The notes beneath the pieces were generated by a model. The model was given only the letters and a program-made list of their open reading frames with translations. It was not told the DNA's origin and did not search any database. This document shows positions 1-11,807 of a DNA stretch of 64,000 nt, piece by piece (the stretch's first letter is position 1; every line of letters starts with the position of its first letter). The DNA is taken from the NCBI GenBank assembly GCA_951394405.1, contig OX596335.1, forward strand, positions 3,348,001 through 3,412,000. Direction: 5' to 3'. The translations under genes and the position numbers were made by a program. Origin of the DNA: Coprinellus micaceus. Its lineage: Eukaryota; Basidiomycota; Agaricomycetes; Agaricales; Psathyrellaceae.

Positions 1-526
1 GAGGTCGATCGCATTCTGGATGTAGTATGGCCAGCTGTGAATTAGGATTTGCGTCCCACTGCACGATTTGGTCAACCACGAAACTACAAAGGTGCGAAAG
101 CGAATCGGACATACTTTGCCGTCTTGACAAGTGCAGTTGTGTCGTAGCTATCCCCTACGGCGCATTGGCGTCCGTTGTCAACGGCACCAGCGGAACCGTC
201 GTTGTGGCCAAACTCAATGATGACGTAGTCTCCAGCTTTGCCGAGGTTGGCGATTTCGGTGAAACGACCCTCCTCGGTGAAGGAACGCGCGGAGCGTCCT
301 CCGAGAGCCTTGTTGACAACCGGAAGGGTAACAAACTGGTTGAAGTATTGTCCCCACCCTGAGCATATTATTAGCTACCACGGGCGGGTGTCACGAATAC
401 AGCGGACTAACCATCGGTCACTGTATTTCCTCTGGCCATGGTAGAATCACCAGCGAGGTAGATAGTCTGAGCATGGCAAGCTACCGACAGTCCGAGGAGG
501 ACGATAGAAAGGAGGTGAGAGAGCAT
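1..526 (-). CDS. Rhamnogalacturonan acetylesterase-like (CE12, SGNH hydrolase), 3' end outside window
   Basis: Secreted esterase expected to remove acetyl groups from the rhamnogalacturonan backbone of pectin. Exons on the minus strand are 526-412, 358-115 and 34-1, and the gene runs off the left edge. The start at 526 opens a hydrophobic signal peptide (MLSHLLSIVLLGLSVACHA). This is followed by the block I nucleophile motif GDSTMA, the CE12-typical GGRSARSF with its oxyanion Gly, and FGHND with the block III Asn. The catalytic Asp/His block lies beyond the window. Introns (53 and 80 nt) have GT-AG ends and keep phase. A minus-strand TATA-like box lies 47 bp upstream. The family assignment rests on the three SGNH blocks; the exact substrate is inferred from the GGRSARS/FGHND combination. 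Confidence 0.85.
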
Positions 527-980
527 TTGGAAGGGCCTTCGGAAGTTGGATCCAAGAACATGTCTCCGCTGCATTATATACTCGTCCTACCGATGTGACA
601 GTCGTAGATCAGCTGACGGTGTTGCGCGAGGTCGCAGTATCCGAGGAAACTCATGGCGACCGCACTTCGGTTATTCCGAAGCTCTGGCTTCTGAGCCGTG
701 CAAACTGGGCAGGTGGGTGCAATCATCGCCTCTGAGTCGGTGGAGTATCTCGTGAAGGCTTGGATACAGTTGTCACACCACAAGCGCGCGGCCTGCCAGG
801 ATTTGACAGTCTTTGGGGAAGGTTAATTTCGAGTCCTTCGTGCCCCATAGACGCTCAATCATAAACGATGCGAGATAGTATTCCACCTTGATTTGCATGA
901 AACAAATGCAGTTCCTGTATATTTGCAATTGTAGTTCACAACCAAAAACGAGCCTTCCCATCTCCCCTTTGAACCGCGTT
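527..980. other. Intergenic, upstream of acetylesterase and downstream of the GNL1-like gene
   Basis: Holds the TATA-like box at 573-580 and the 3' flank of the GTPase gene. A minus-strand frame at about 574-783 contains two CxxC pairs, but it starts with GTG just after an in-frame stop and joins to no exon I can support. No gene is called. Confidence 0.5.
573..580 (-). promoter_or_regulatory. TATA-like box for the acetylesterase gene
   Basis: TATATAAT on the minus strand, 47 bp upstream of the ATG at 526. This is a suitable position for a core promoter of a regulated, secreted enzyme. Confidence 0.45.
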
Positions 981-3148
981 TTACTCCTCCGAATCGTCGG
1001 ACTCTTCTTCACTGTCAATAGCAAGCGCCTCAAATCTGCCGGTGCCGACGTTTTGCCTGTCTTCGCCTTCCTCCCCCTCTTTCTCTTTCTCTTCCTCGTC
1101 GTCTTCTTCGCTCTCTTCGTCCTCGCTGGCCTCATCCTCATCCTCATGCCCCGATCCCTTGGAGTCGTCCTCAGGATCGGTCTCCTCATCGGACCCGACA
1201 GCGTCTGTTCCAGGGATCCAAATACCAAGCCCATCAGAACCCACCTTCTCAATCCCCGGGGGCCAGAAACCCCATGCTACGCGCCCTTCAGCAAGCGCTC
1301 GAAGAACTTCACGAAGCAGGAGCACACGTTAGAACTTCGAAACAGTCAAATGACCATGACACTCACTCGCGTTCCCAGCACGATTAACATCCGGCCTCCC
1401 TGCCATTGCGGTGATATAGCCCTTAGAACTCGCGCACGCAGTGAGAATGTCCATTGCCGTCCATTGCAACTTTGCATCCTTGTCACCGTCTGACCTTACC
1501 GCTTCGGGCCGCTTGGTGCCTTCCCTCCACGTACGCTTGTCAACTTTGGGTGCCTCGTCGAGCGACGGGTGCCTCAGCTGATATATCTTCTCGAGGGGAA
1601 GGCGCTGGGCCGCGTAGTGGATGCAGGCTGCGACGGCAGAAACGCGGGAGATGGGCAGCATGCCGGAGAGGACTTGGAGTTCCATAGGGACAAAGTTGGG
1701 GAAGACGAGACCTGGGCAGTCGACAAGGCGCACATCTGAGGTCCAGAAGAGTGTTTGGAAGTGCTTTGTCTGGGGGTGGATGAGTTCATTGGCGAGGGAA
1801 ACGTCCCACACAGAACGCGTACCTTGCCCGGTGTGCGAGACGCAGTCACTTTCTGCGTGCCGAAGAGGGCGTTGAGAAGGGATGACTTTCCAACATTGGG
1901 TTGACCTAAATGGAGAGTAGCATTAGTCAGGGCAGTAAACGCTCGACGAGAGACCTACCAATGAGGCCAATCGTCAGGATCTCTGGGACGCTTCGCTCGC
2001 TCTCATGTCCGATCTGTTCCCCATCAGGGGAGCCGTCCCCTTGGCCGTCTGTCGGTCGAGGTACGGCAGGGCCTCCGACGGCTAGTCCCACTTTGTCTCC
2101 TTTGGCCGATATGACTGCGTCCCAGTCGACCTCTGGCTTCACAGGTGGGATCCAGTTCTTGAGCCTCTCGGGTCGCTCTTTGACCTCCCCAGGAGGCTCG
2201 AGAAGCTCTGTGTGAACTTTCTTGATAGCCTCAATGAGCTTGATCCTAAAGTTCTCCGGAATACTTGATTCAAACTGGCGCTTGCCCTGATGGACTGCCG
2301 TCTGGTCCTTCTTCACGTAGGACTCGACCTCGACGATTGGAATGTCTGGATGCCGAGCTCTCAGGTACGATTTCCACGCTTCAGTTCTTTCGGGGCCTGT
2401 GATATCGACTTTGGTAAGGACCAAGATGATCTTCCGATCCTTGAGATGCGAAGCCAGGGAAGGGGGGAAGTGGAGAGATGGACATCGTGAATCGACAAGG
2501 ATCAAGAGGATTTGGGAGATTTCCGTTACTCTCCATCTAGCGTTCATGAGTATACGGTAGTGTGATAGAACGACGAAGAACGTACAGCTGTCTCCAGACC
2601 TCCAGGTTTCTTTCATAGATGGTCGGCGATGCGGGCATCACTTCAGGTAACGGTGGGGGAGGTTTCTCGGGATCCGCTTCTACGACAGGTCGGCGCTTAT
2701 CATCAAGTTGTTCCTGCCACTCCTGCACTGTCATGTCGCTCTGCGAGAGCCACTTCTTAAACACACCCTCCTCGTTCTTCTCTACCTCCAGCTTGGATTG
2801 CTCGTAGCGCCACTTCGGCCTACCCAGGCACGTCAATGCATTGGGCTCGAACTTGGCAGTGTCCACGTTCGACAAGATCGCGGCATCGGGAGGGAGGGGG
2901 CGTTCGGTATTGACGTTTCCCGCTATCCGTTTGGTCTCCTCGAGAAACGTGGGCGATAGCTTGATGAACGTGGACCGCAGTTCTAATCTAGGCTTTGCTG
3001 GGACATCCGTCCTCGTACGCGATGGCCCGACCCGACGGTTCTTGCGCTTCGGCTTCTCGGGCGCTTCCAGGTCGCCTCTCTTGACGGCGCGCTTGAGCTT
3101 CTGCGTAACCTTCTTCTTCCTCCCTGAGTTTGGCACTCGACGAGGCAT
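981..3148 (-). CDS. GNL1: GNL1-like circularly permuted GTPase (MMR1/HSR1 family)
   Basis: Predicted 650-aa GTPase of the YlqF/YawG group, whose relatives act in nucleolar ribosome assembly or export. Minus-strand exons are 3148-2586, 2536-1959, 1905-1823, 1769-1367 and 1306-981, all in phase. The G motifs come in permuted order: G4 TKVD, then G1 GQPNVGKSS, then G3 DCPG. The N-terminus is strongly basic (MPRRVPNSGRKKK), as expected for a nucleolar protein, followed by the WRQLW segment. The C-terminal roughly 70 residues are almost entirely Asp/Glu/Ser. The start at 3148 is the first ATG before this basic region. The exact paralogue (GNL1 rather than LSG1, NUG1 or NOG2) is judged from layout and is less certain than the family. 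Confidence 0.88.
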
Positions 3149-4847
3149 GGGTGTGGTTGCTTGCGAAAGATGAGATGGATTGAGTCGACAAGAGGGTCTG
3201 GTGAGAATGTATCCCCATGTGCGGCCATCTACCCCTGTCGAGGTGATCTCTGATGTCATTCCCATGTGTCCGCACTGAAAGGCATGGCACGAGTTTGCTG
3301 ACCCGATTAAATTGCCTCGAGGCTGGGATGATACAACTAGAAAGGTCCCGGCGCTGCGCCCCGAGTTTTTCCACCTTGCTTCAGCTTTACGGGGCGGCCC
3401 CGGCACCTAGCTTCTCCAGGCTTGCCCGACTCTCATCGCCGGGATCACGAAATAACCAAGTACCTCACTTTGATAGCAGTCAGAGCCACGACAGCTATGT
3501 ACTATTCATAAGACACCCGCTACTCAACCAAGGCCCACAAGCTATGTATTCGTGCAGCGTTCAGTGGATGTAAGGGGGCCATCCACAATTAAGAATGCAG
3601 AAAGGCGACAACGGTGTGCCCTTGGTGCGCCCTCAACAGTTTGGAATTGGGACAAGTACCATTCGATGTAACGTGTGATGTCTCCCTTTGTAGCCTTTCT
3701 GACCTAGGCAGAATGGTACCAGCAGAGTTGCCAAATCCACTCAAACATACCAAGCCTATCACACCTGTTGTTCTGGAGGTGAGGTCGGTCTGATGACACC
3801 GCCCGCCTCCTGTCGTCCTCACAATGGGAATTCTCCGTATCCCAAGGGGACCCCAGGGAAGGCATATCGGGGTAGCAATCAACCTGGCGTTCAGTCTACT
3901 CGGCCTTCCTCCATATCCTCACCGCAATGTGGACATATCTGGAGGTGATTCATGTCGTATCGGGCGGGCCGTCACGGTAGATCGGGACGTTGGCGGTGTT
4001 TTGAACGTACCAATCTGTTTTTCGTGCACGAAAGGTGGAGCGGGACATGCACCGGGGAAGTTGTGGGATCGAACCAGACCGAAGAGCTGTTATAGTAAAT
4101 GTGTAGCGACATAAGCATAAGAAGAACAATCATTTCGGGTGTCGAACGTCAGGTAGGCACGAGAAGTGAAGACGAGGGAAACAGAAATTCTCGTGACCAT
4201 GGCTCAAGAAAGCGGCGGAGGGTTCCCAGGAATTCTCGTGGGCACGGATCAATAAAGCGTGGCAGACGCGATAATTGAGGACTCGGAGGGGGATACAGAC
4301 TCGGATCAAGAAATGGAGGTAGGCGCGATAGACAAACACGCGCGAAGGGAGATGCACGAGAAATGAGGAGGAGCAGAAAGGAAAACTCGTGACCACTGGC
4401 AAACAAGAGCAAATATTGTCCTAAATTCACCCTAAAAAGGAAACTAAGTGACATGGCACTGCCTTTGCTGAAGCAAGGAATACCGTTTCCATCGGAAGAG
4501 ATCTACACGGATGAGAATAAAGAACATTGCCTGTGGGTTTCAAGGAATCGAGGGAGTCGTTGGAATATATGTTGTGGGAGGAAACAAGCCTGACAGCGAG
4601 CCATTCTCGAGGTCGAGGACGATGATGATCAGAACATGATGGTGATCCCTGTGTACGTTGCTGAAGAACAACCGGTAAGGCCTGTTTAGACCCACCGCGT
4701 CTCCCTTCTTTCCTTTCGCGCAATGCTGTGATCATCTTGTATCTCTCTCTTTCCAACCCCCATATACCCCGCGCCAAACGCCTTTTGGCGCCGCCATCCC
4801 TCTAGTTCTTGGAAACGGACTTGGATCGCGACTAGTAGTAGCATACG
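3149..4847. other. 1.7-kb intergenic region between divergent genes
   Basis: Lies between the starts of the GNL1-like gene and the methyltransferase and presumably holds both promoters. Open frames here have no domain and no intron logic. It contains a decayed direct repeat of about 47 bp (4157-4203 and 4354-4400), listed separately. Confidence 0.5.
4157..4400. repeat. Imperfect direct repeat, two copies of about 47 bp
   Basis: Copies at 4157-4203 and 4354-4400 both begin GCACGAGAA and both contain CTCGTGACCA near the end, with scattered substitutions between. A shorter repeat, AATTCTCGTG, occurs at 4186 and 4231. Purine-rich on the + strand. Origin unknown; no target-site duplication was recognised. 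Confidence 0.4.
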
Positions 4848-7068
4848 ATGTCGATGCACCCGTCCTCGTTCTTGCAAGATCGCGGAGACTTGAGGGAAAC
4901 GCTGCCCTCGCCCGTAATCCAGCCTTCGGCTTCGAATGGATCTTCGGTCGACGGCAAACGACAAGCGCGACAGAGGGAAAGCCAGTTCATCTTGAAGCAC
5001 GGGCGCCGGCACCATAGCTATGACAGCGAGAAAGCGCCGTACCCCATGTCCTACGACAAGGACATCGTCGAGCTGTGCGTGGCTAGGGGGATCATTATCG
5101 TTGCACATACTCATTGCATATCTCCTTGGACCTATAGGGAATCGTTAGACAATCGCCTAACGCAGCACTTACGGGGATCATCGTCGTTTGTCAACTTTGA
5201 AGAGCCTCCGACCAGAGTTCTCGACCTGGGATGCGGGGTAAGCTCTATCTGATAGCCTCGAAGATGGGGAAATAAACGCATCCTCTAGAGCGGGTCATGG
5301 GTCATCGAAGCTGCAAAGGAGTGGCCCAACTGCGAGTTCGTGAGTGCCATCCGAGAGAGACCCAATCTTCTGAAGCTGAAAATGGGATAGGTCGGATTCG
5401 ATCTCGTCAATGTGCAATTCTCAACGAAGCTATTGGAGGCCAAGGTGGCCAAACGGATACAGTGGAAACACGGCAACTTGTGCGTCTATCTCAATCCTAG
5501 TGTTGGTTGCAAGCTCTATGCTCATCTCAACTAGTTTAACGACCAAACTTCCCTTCGATGACGACGAGTTCGATCACGTCCACATCAGGTCAATAGCCAG
5601 AGGTGTCCCCGAGAACAAGGTTCGCACACCCATGCACTTTATCAGAAACCCGCAGCTGAGAATATGTGCAGTGGGGTATTCTATTCGAGGTTGGTTAAAT
5701 TATGAGTTGCGAGGCCAACCCACTGAGAAAGTACCCAGGAGATCAGCCGTGTACTGGCCCCCGGAGGGACGATAGAGATCATCGAAGATGGTGCGTGTCC
5801 TGGTATCCACGGCTGTATGTGCGGCACTCACACCACCTGCAGACATTATCTTTCCATCCCTACCAAAGTGGTTCACCGGGGCCATGAGGCCTAGAGCACG
5901 ACCCGCCACCGCGCCTAGTGGTTCTACTCCCCAGTTACGATCATTCACGCCCTCAACAGCATCTACCATTACTCCTGGGACTCTGCCCGTTCACGACCAT
6001 GCACTCCTAGAATCACTCAGCAAATCTGTTTTCGAGCATAGATTCATTAATACTGCACCCACATGTTTGTTTCTCGATTTCTTCTACCCGGAAGAATACC
6101 AACCTGACAATGTTAACCCTTAGCCCTGTTGCCCAGCTATTTCACGACCTACTTCCGCCATGTCACCGTTTGTCCAGTTATCACCTTCCCTATGCCTCTC
6201 CTCGCACCTCCGCTCCCGCTCCCCTCGCAAATCGTCACCAGCTATGTCATCGAACCCAACACCGACTCTCTCCTGGAGAAACGCGTCTCCACCATATCCC
6301 GCGGAACGACCCACAGCCGACCAATATCACATTCATTCTCGTCCACGTCTACTGTTAGTACAACGAGTACGAACCGAACAGGCGTGAGCTCAATATTCAG
6401 CGGACGCCCCCGAACGGCATCGGCGTCTCTCTCGTCTCCCTGGAGTGCATCGAGCACATCTCTAGCTTCGGTTAATAACAAGAGCTCCAGCATCCCTGAA
6501 TCTAGCACGCCAGTGTTCAGGCCGTTTATGCTGGATACGTCCGAAAACGACGACGACTCGAATCCCTTCCCGACGCAGCTATTCTCTCTTGACCAACTTC
6601 GGGAGATGAGCGAACGGTCATTGGCGATGCATCTGTATCGGGCGGTACAGACGATCTTGGCGTGCCAGGAGGCGATGTGGGAGGAACTCAAGGATCGGAT
6701 TCGAAACCGAAGAGAGGAGCTTATTCCGTTCGGATGGGATGACGACGAGCTGAGCGAACTGAAGAGTCGGGTTCGCTTCGAGAAACTTATCGATCGGTTC
6801 CGGCGGTGCGTTTCCTGTTAAATTGGTGCCCTTCGCTCCGCTAATCGCCTTTCACAGTGAGATGAATGTCCGAATATCCCTGTGGTCATCCCTAACCGGG
6901 ATGGGATGGCAGTTGCCGACCAGAGACCCGCTGTCGAAAGCGGAGCTGATTGAAGAGGACCGGATACGGGAAGGACTGCTCCAGGCGGCAAAATGGGTCA
7001 CACTTGACGATGTCCAGACGCCATGTCGGTCAGTACGGGTGCTTGTAGGGTATAAATCGGCAACGTAG
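4848..7068 (+). CDS. SAM-dependent class I methyltransferase
   Basis: Predicted 578-aa methyltransferase, ten exons: 4848-5074, 5138-5237, 5289-5339, 5391-5479, 5535-5619, 5672-5689, 5739-5790, 5843-6064, 6124-6805, 6858-7068. Motif I is VLDLGCGSGSW, rebuilt across the intron at 5238-5288. Then come the acidic-loop region VGFDLV, DDDEFDHVHIRSIARG, and the post-motif EEISRVLAPGGTIEIIEDD. The exon at 5672-5689 is only 18 nt but is needed to restore the WGILFE reading. A Ser/Thr-rich segment follows the core and the last third is charged and helical. This architecture is known from basidiomycete methyltransferases of unassigned substrate. Neighbours do not suggest a pathway. Confidence 0.85.
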
Positions 7069-7210
7069 GGACTGTGTATAGTAATTGTAGTTGTTGTAAG
7101 TGGATGCGCTTCCGGTTGCATGTGAACCTCGATACCCACCTCTGTTTCTATACCCTCTATCGTCCTCCCATTCCCTATCCCCTAGCATACATATATGCCG
7201 CAATCCCAAA

Positions 7211-8449
7211 CTACTTGACATACCTCGCTTTCCGCCTCGCCTTCTCTGCCAGCATGGCCTTTCTCTTGACCTGCGTTGGGCTCACGTTCGCCTCCTCGCT
7301 CTCCTCCATCTCGATCATCGACAGGTACTCGTCAATGCACGCCTCCATTTTCTCCTGGACGAAGAGGTCGGGTGTGTCGAACCGTTTGTTCATGTCCTCC
7401 ACGCCCCAGTCCCACTGGAAGTCGAAGCCCCAGCCCTCGATTCGCGGTTCGGCGACGGAGGTCGAAGTATCCGGTTTTCGACGGATGAACGAGTCTTTTG
7501 CTGCGAGAAGGCCCCCTTCGTCTCGCCACCACCGTACAAAGTACACCGCTGCCCGCTCCAAGTCGATTTCCCCACGTCTCTTCAGCATCCCCATACGCGT
7601 CCCGAGCTGTGTGAGGAAGTGTTCCAGGTCGACTGTCGGTTCGGCACCCTGAGGTAGGAGGGAGAGGTATACAGGGTTGATTGGGTTGAGGACGGTCATT
7701 CGGTGGAGGAGGTAGGCAGCGAGGGCTTCCATGTCGTATAGCCCTTCCTTGATACCTGCAATAAGTGCGAGCTTGACCCCTCGTTCCGCCCCGACGGCCC
7801 CCCGCCCGAGGTATGGTAGCATGACGCCTGGAGAGTCGTATGCGTAGATGAGAGGCGACTCTGATACTTTCAGCCGTGTCGACAATGTTCGTGTCATTCC
7901 TGGATTCGCAGATGTCTGGAGGGCCTTGGCTGTCACGCCCTTGATACCCTGGTGCCGTAGGGCGTTGAGCAGTGTCGACTTCCCCACGTTCGGCATACCG
8001 ATGACGAGGACGTTGAGTTCCATGGCGTGTGGGTACTGTCGAGCGATATTGACGAGGATTTCGTTGAGAGTTTTGATATCCCGCTGTCGATGCCACGACG
8101 AGAATAGCAGGCGCTGGTGGGGGAACCGCTTCGCCACGGCTTTCTGGAAGGGCTCCATGCCCCATGCCGGTACCAAGTCGCGTTTGTTGAAGACGACGAG
8201 GTGCTCGCATGGCTGGACGGAGACGATGCGCTGGGTGGGGTCAGTGGGGTCCCAGCCGCGCTCCATGCGCCATTTGCGGAGGGCGCCTTCGAGGGTCCTG
8301 TTGATGCTGGTCAGTGGGAGCCTCGAGTCGCGAATTTCGAGGACGACGTCTGTGCGGGTGAGGAGAGTGGGGAGCATGCGGGTGAACTTTTGCATGTGGC
8401 CGGGAAACCATGACGGGGGTGCGGGGAGAGCAGGGAGGGGCAGCGGCAT
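7211..8449 (-). CDS. MTG1: Mitochondrial ribosome-associated GTPase 1
   Basis: Predicted 412-aa circularly permuted GTPase of the MTG1/RbgA group, which acts in late assembly of the mitochondrial large ribosomal subunit at the inner membrane. Single exon, unusual in this window. Motifs in order: WFPGHM near the N-terminus, DVVLEIRDSRLP, G4 NKRD, G1 GMPNVGKST, TRTLS switch region, and G3 DSPG. The C-terminus is basic and ends KARRKARYVK. The first real ATG is at 8449; the frame stays open further upstream but only with a GTG codon. The gene is head to head with UTP17, only 99 bp separating the two ATGs, and its stop lies 142 bp from the methyltransferase stop. Confidence 0.93.
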   Translation of the reverse strand: MPLPLPALPAPPSWFPGHMQKFTRMLPTLLTRTDVVLEIRDSRLPLTSINRTLEGALRKWRMERGWDPTDPTQRIVSVQPCEHLVVFNKRDLVPAWGMEPFQKAVAKRFPHQRLLFSSWHRQRDIKTLNEILVNIARQYPHAMELNVLVIGMPNVGKSTLLNALRHQGIKGVTAKALQTSANPGMTRTLSTRLKVSESPLIYAYDSPGVMLPYLGRGAVGAERGVKLALIAGIKEGLYDMEALAAYLLHRMTVLNPINPVYLSLLPQGAEPTVDLEHFLTQLGTRMGMLKRRGEIDLERAAVYFVRWWRDEGGLLAAKDSFIRRKPDTSTSVAEPRIEGWGFDFQWDWGVEDMNKRFDTPDLFVQEKMEACIDEYLSMIEMEESEEANVSPTQVKRKAMLAEKARRKARYVK

Positions 8450-8548
8450 GGTGGGTGTGCGCAAGGGCAGTGTTGATGGGTGTTTGTGCACCTTCCCAGA
8501 AGAGATGCCCTGCTAATCAAAAATTTGGAGCTCAAGGGCGCTCAGTCG
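8450..8548. promoter_or_regulatory. Compact bidirectional promoter MTG1/UTP17
   Basis: The 99 bp between the divergent ATGs must hold both 5' UTRs and both core promoters, unless transcription starts inside the neighbouring coding sequence. No TATA box was recognised. Confidence 0.6.
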
Positions 8549-11500
8549 ATGGCCGTCCACTCCAATGTCCTCTCCCCAAAAGTTCGCATGCCAGTGAACC
8601 ACAAAAAGCCCCTCCCTGCCGCCGACAAGGGCAAGGCCAAGCAAAACATCCCCGCCGCCACCTGGGACGACCACACCCACCAGATCCACTGGGACTGGAA
8701 GTATCTCAATGACTTTTCCTCCAGCAAGGTGCCCCCCCTCTTCTCCAGGGACGGAAGGTGCGTCTCCACCCGATTCTCTCCCACACCTGCTCACCCACAC
8801 CGAGCAGCTACTTCTTCTGCCTCGCCGGCGTCTCCATCAAGATTTTCTCCGTCGCAAGTGGTCATGTCGTCTCTGAACTCCTCCTCCCCGTCCCAGACGG
8901 TCCTACCACCCACAATGCAAGGTTCACCGCCGCCCTCATCAACCCCAACAACTTTTTTCAGCTCGTCACAAGCACCACCGACGGTCGATTGCTGATCTGG
9001 GACTTTCTCAACGCCGCACTCCTTCGCCAGATCGACGTCGGCCAGCCCATTCACTTTTTGTGTGCCCATGAAAAGTTCAAGGACTCTGTCGTCGCCGCAG
9101 CGTCCATTGTGAACAAGAAGTCGGCTGGTGGTGAGTCGTCTTTTCTCTTCACTGTGACCGTTTGGGCTGATGTGAACTTTTGTAGACAACGACGCGGTCG
9201 TTCTGCGGATATCCCTCAAGACAACTCCCGCTGGAAAGTCGACGGAAATTCGGGCGATTGGCAAGACACGGTTTCCCTCCGGCCTCGCCTTCTCGGTCAA
9301 CGGTTCCTGGATCGTTGCCTCTGCCGGACACACCGTCTATGTCGCCAAATCCTCCGCCCTCGATGCCGGATTCGTGAAATACGTCTCTCCCGAACGCTTG
9401 ACTTGCCTGGCGATGCACCCATCAGAAGATTACTTTGCGACCGGAGACGAGAAGGGAAACATCAGGATCTGGTACTGCCTGAACAGCAAGGTCGCGGGAT
9501 CGAAGGGTGTGGAACAGAGGAGTCAGACGACATCGCTGCACTGGCACGCTCACGCTGTCTCTGCACTCGCGTTCACCCCCAACGGCGCCTACTTGCTCAG
9601 TGGTGGAGAGGAAGCGGTGTTGGTCATCTGGCAGGTGCATTCGGGAAAAAAGGAGTTCGTGCCTCGCGTCGGTGCCCCCATCTCGACGATATCGATTTGC
9701 CAAGGCCCCACCAACGAAGAATACCTCCTCGGACTCAACGACGGAACCTTCTCGTTTGTCAGCTCGAGCACATTCCGGATAACGAGGTCGTTTTCTCAAA
9801 TCAAAATTGGTCCGTTACGTTTCGTCCTGATGTTATTGGGCAGCTGTGCTCACACGACCCAGATTCCGAAGCTGTGGACGGCGAAGCCTCCACCTCAAAA
9901 TCGACGCCTTTGCCCCTCGCATACCACTCACTATCCGCATCCATTATCCTTCCCTCATCACATCCTCAGTCCTTGCAGATCTACTCCCCAGCGTCATCCA
10001 CCCTCCTATCCGAACTAGAAGTATCCCCTTCGAACCGCGTCTCCAAACGCGACGATAAACCAGTAGAGGTGTCGCGTGTGAGGCACGTCGCGCTGTCGAC
10101 TTGCGGCCTCTGGATGGCGACCCTCGATGCTCGCAATGGAGAGGCTGGCTACCCTCCTGAGATCTTCCTCAAAATTTGGGCGTGGAACGAAAAGTCGTCG
10201 GATTGGACTCTGCACAGCCGAATCGACCAGCCTCATGGGACTGGCCATGTCACTTCCATCTCGTTCAGCCCACAGTCGGGTGCCGACACTCTATACCTTG
10301 CTTCATCTAGCGAGAATGGAAGCATGAAGATCTGGAGACTAAAGTCGAAACCCAGAGCTGGTATGCTCACGTTCTATTTCATTTACTTGGCGCCGTACTG
10401 AATGTTTCGTCGATAGCCGTCTGGATCCCTCACGCGTCATTAGACTTCCCCGCCTCAAAACTTCGCTCTTTCAGCTGGTCCTCCGACGGAACTCTCTTCT
10501 CGGTCACTTTCGAGTCACGCGTTGTCCTATACGACTCATCCTCGGTTACGACCCTCAGCACTATTTCGTGCTCGGCGATCAGCGAATCGGTGTCTAGCCA
10601 TTTTATCGGAAGTCGTTACTTGCTCATTGTGAGCAAGCAGAAGCTCCTCTTGTGGGATCTCATCTTTCAATCTGGTATGTAGGCAGATCGTCCCTTCACA
10701 GCCCGACCCTCATTCGCTACTTCCTACAGCTGCTTGGAGCTACGCATCGACAGCCTCCATTTCCTACGTTGTTCCCCATCCTGGCGCAGACACCTTCGCC
10801 GTATTCTACGACGAATCGAGCAAGGACACCCAATCCACTACCGTCCAAGTCTTCGGTGCCGGATCGTCAAAACCTCAGCTGACTCAATCCATTCCCTTGA
10901 CCCTTCCCTCTGCCGTTTGGTTCGGAACCCATGATGGGTCAAGAAGCTACAACCTAGTGGCGCTGACAGACACCTCGAAGGTTGTGGTGCTGGGTAACGA
11001 CCCCAACGTTTCCCAGTCCAAGCCTTCTTCGATGGCCCTGGGTTTCGCGACGCAGAAACCATCCCTTTTCCAGGACATCTTCGGTTCCCCGCTCGATACT
11101 GCTGGCCCCTCTGCCATCGCCGAATCGAGCACTGCTGCTCAAACCGCAACGAGCAATAAGCAGGACGCTTTCCCCTTCCCAGCGTACCTTGCCCCCTCGT
11201 TGTCGAGTATGTTCAATCCGCTTGTCAAGGGGTTCCTTGTTGAGAGGGAGGAGCGGAGCGAGAAGGCTAGTCAAAAGGAGGTTGAGGAGGAAGATGAGGA
11301 TGATATGGACGTCGATGACCCGGTCGCTATCCCTAAACCTGCGACGACCCAGCTTGCATTCTCCGCCGACCAACTTGTGTCGTTCTTCAAGAAACAGTCG
11401 GCATGTGAGTAGTTCCATGCCTTCAATCAATTTTCTTGGACTGACAACGCTGCTCGTAGCTCCACCCCATACACCAGCCCGTACCAACGGTGTCGCCAAG

Positions 11501-11581
11501 CTGGCGAATGGGACTCATCCACAACCTGCGTCTGCCAGCCGGAAAGAAGGCAGTCGGACTCATAAAAAGTCATCGGTATAA
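8549..11581 (+). CDS. UTP17: U3 snoRNP / SSU processome WD40 protein Utp17 (WDR75)
   Basis: Predicted 902-aa nucleolar WD40 protein, a t-UTP subunit linking pre-rRNA transcription and early 18S processing. Exons: 8549-8757, 8808-9130, 9186-9809, 9863-10360, 10417-10674, 10730-11404, 11460-11581. Introns are 50-56 nt and all phases match. Recognisable blades include GRLLIWDF, GNIRIWYC, EAVLVIWQV and GSMKIWRL, forming tandem propellers. The C-terminal part carries the FPAYLAPSLSSMFNPL segment typical of WDR75/Utp17 and an acidic EEDEDDMDVDD stretch. The intron at 9810-9862 has a less usual GTCCGT donor. Length agrees with fungal Utp17. Confidence 0.88.
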
Positions 11582-11807
11582 TCCGTTGTATAGCCATCAT
11601 TGTTTTGTTACGCTCTGCCAACTACATCTCTAATGCACTTACTACACTCTCAAGGGACCCCAGGATAGATCCATCGACATAGCTGCGGATTGGGCAGTGT
11701 TAATTTGACTAACTACAGACATAGATGTTATGGAAATGGATAGCATCGAAAGCAATGTTGGACAGCTATGATAAGTACCGATTAAATGGGATAGAGGAGA
11801 AGGCTCG

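Noticed and set aside
574..783. Minus-strand frame with two CxxC pairs (WCDNC and CPVC), possible zinc-binding protein
   Set aside because: It begins at a GTG after an upstream stop, has no ATG at the N-terminal side, and joins to no neighbouring exon; it lies in a promoter region.
1042..1332. Plus-strand Ser-rich ORF (96 aa)
   Set aside because: Antisense shadow of the acidic C-terminal tail of the GNL1-like GTPase.
4050..4120. GGTTCGATCCC-like B box on the minus strand, possible tRNA gene
   Set aside because: No A box at the right distance, the T-stem has a mismatch, and no sequence upstream pairs with the would-be acceptor stem.
8450..8491. Fourteen extra N-terminal residues for MTG1
   Set aside because: The frame is open, but the first codon is GTG; the first ATG is at 8449.
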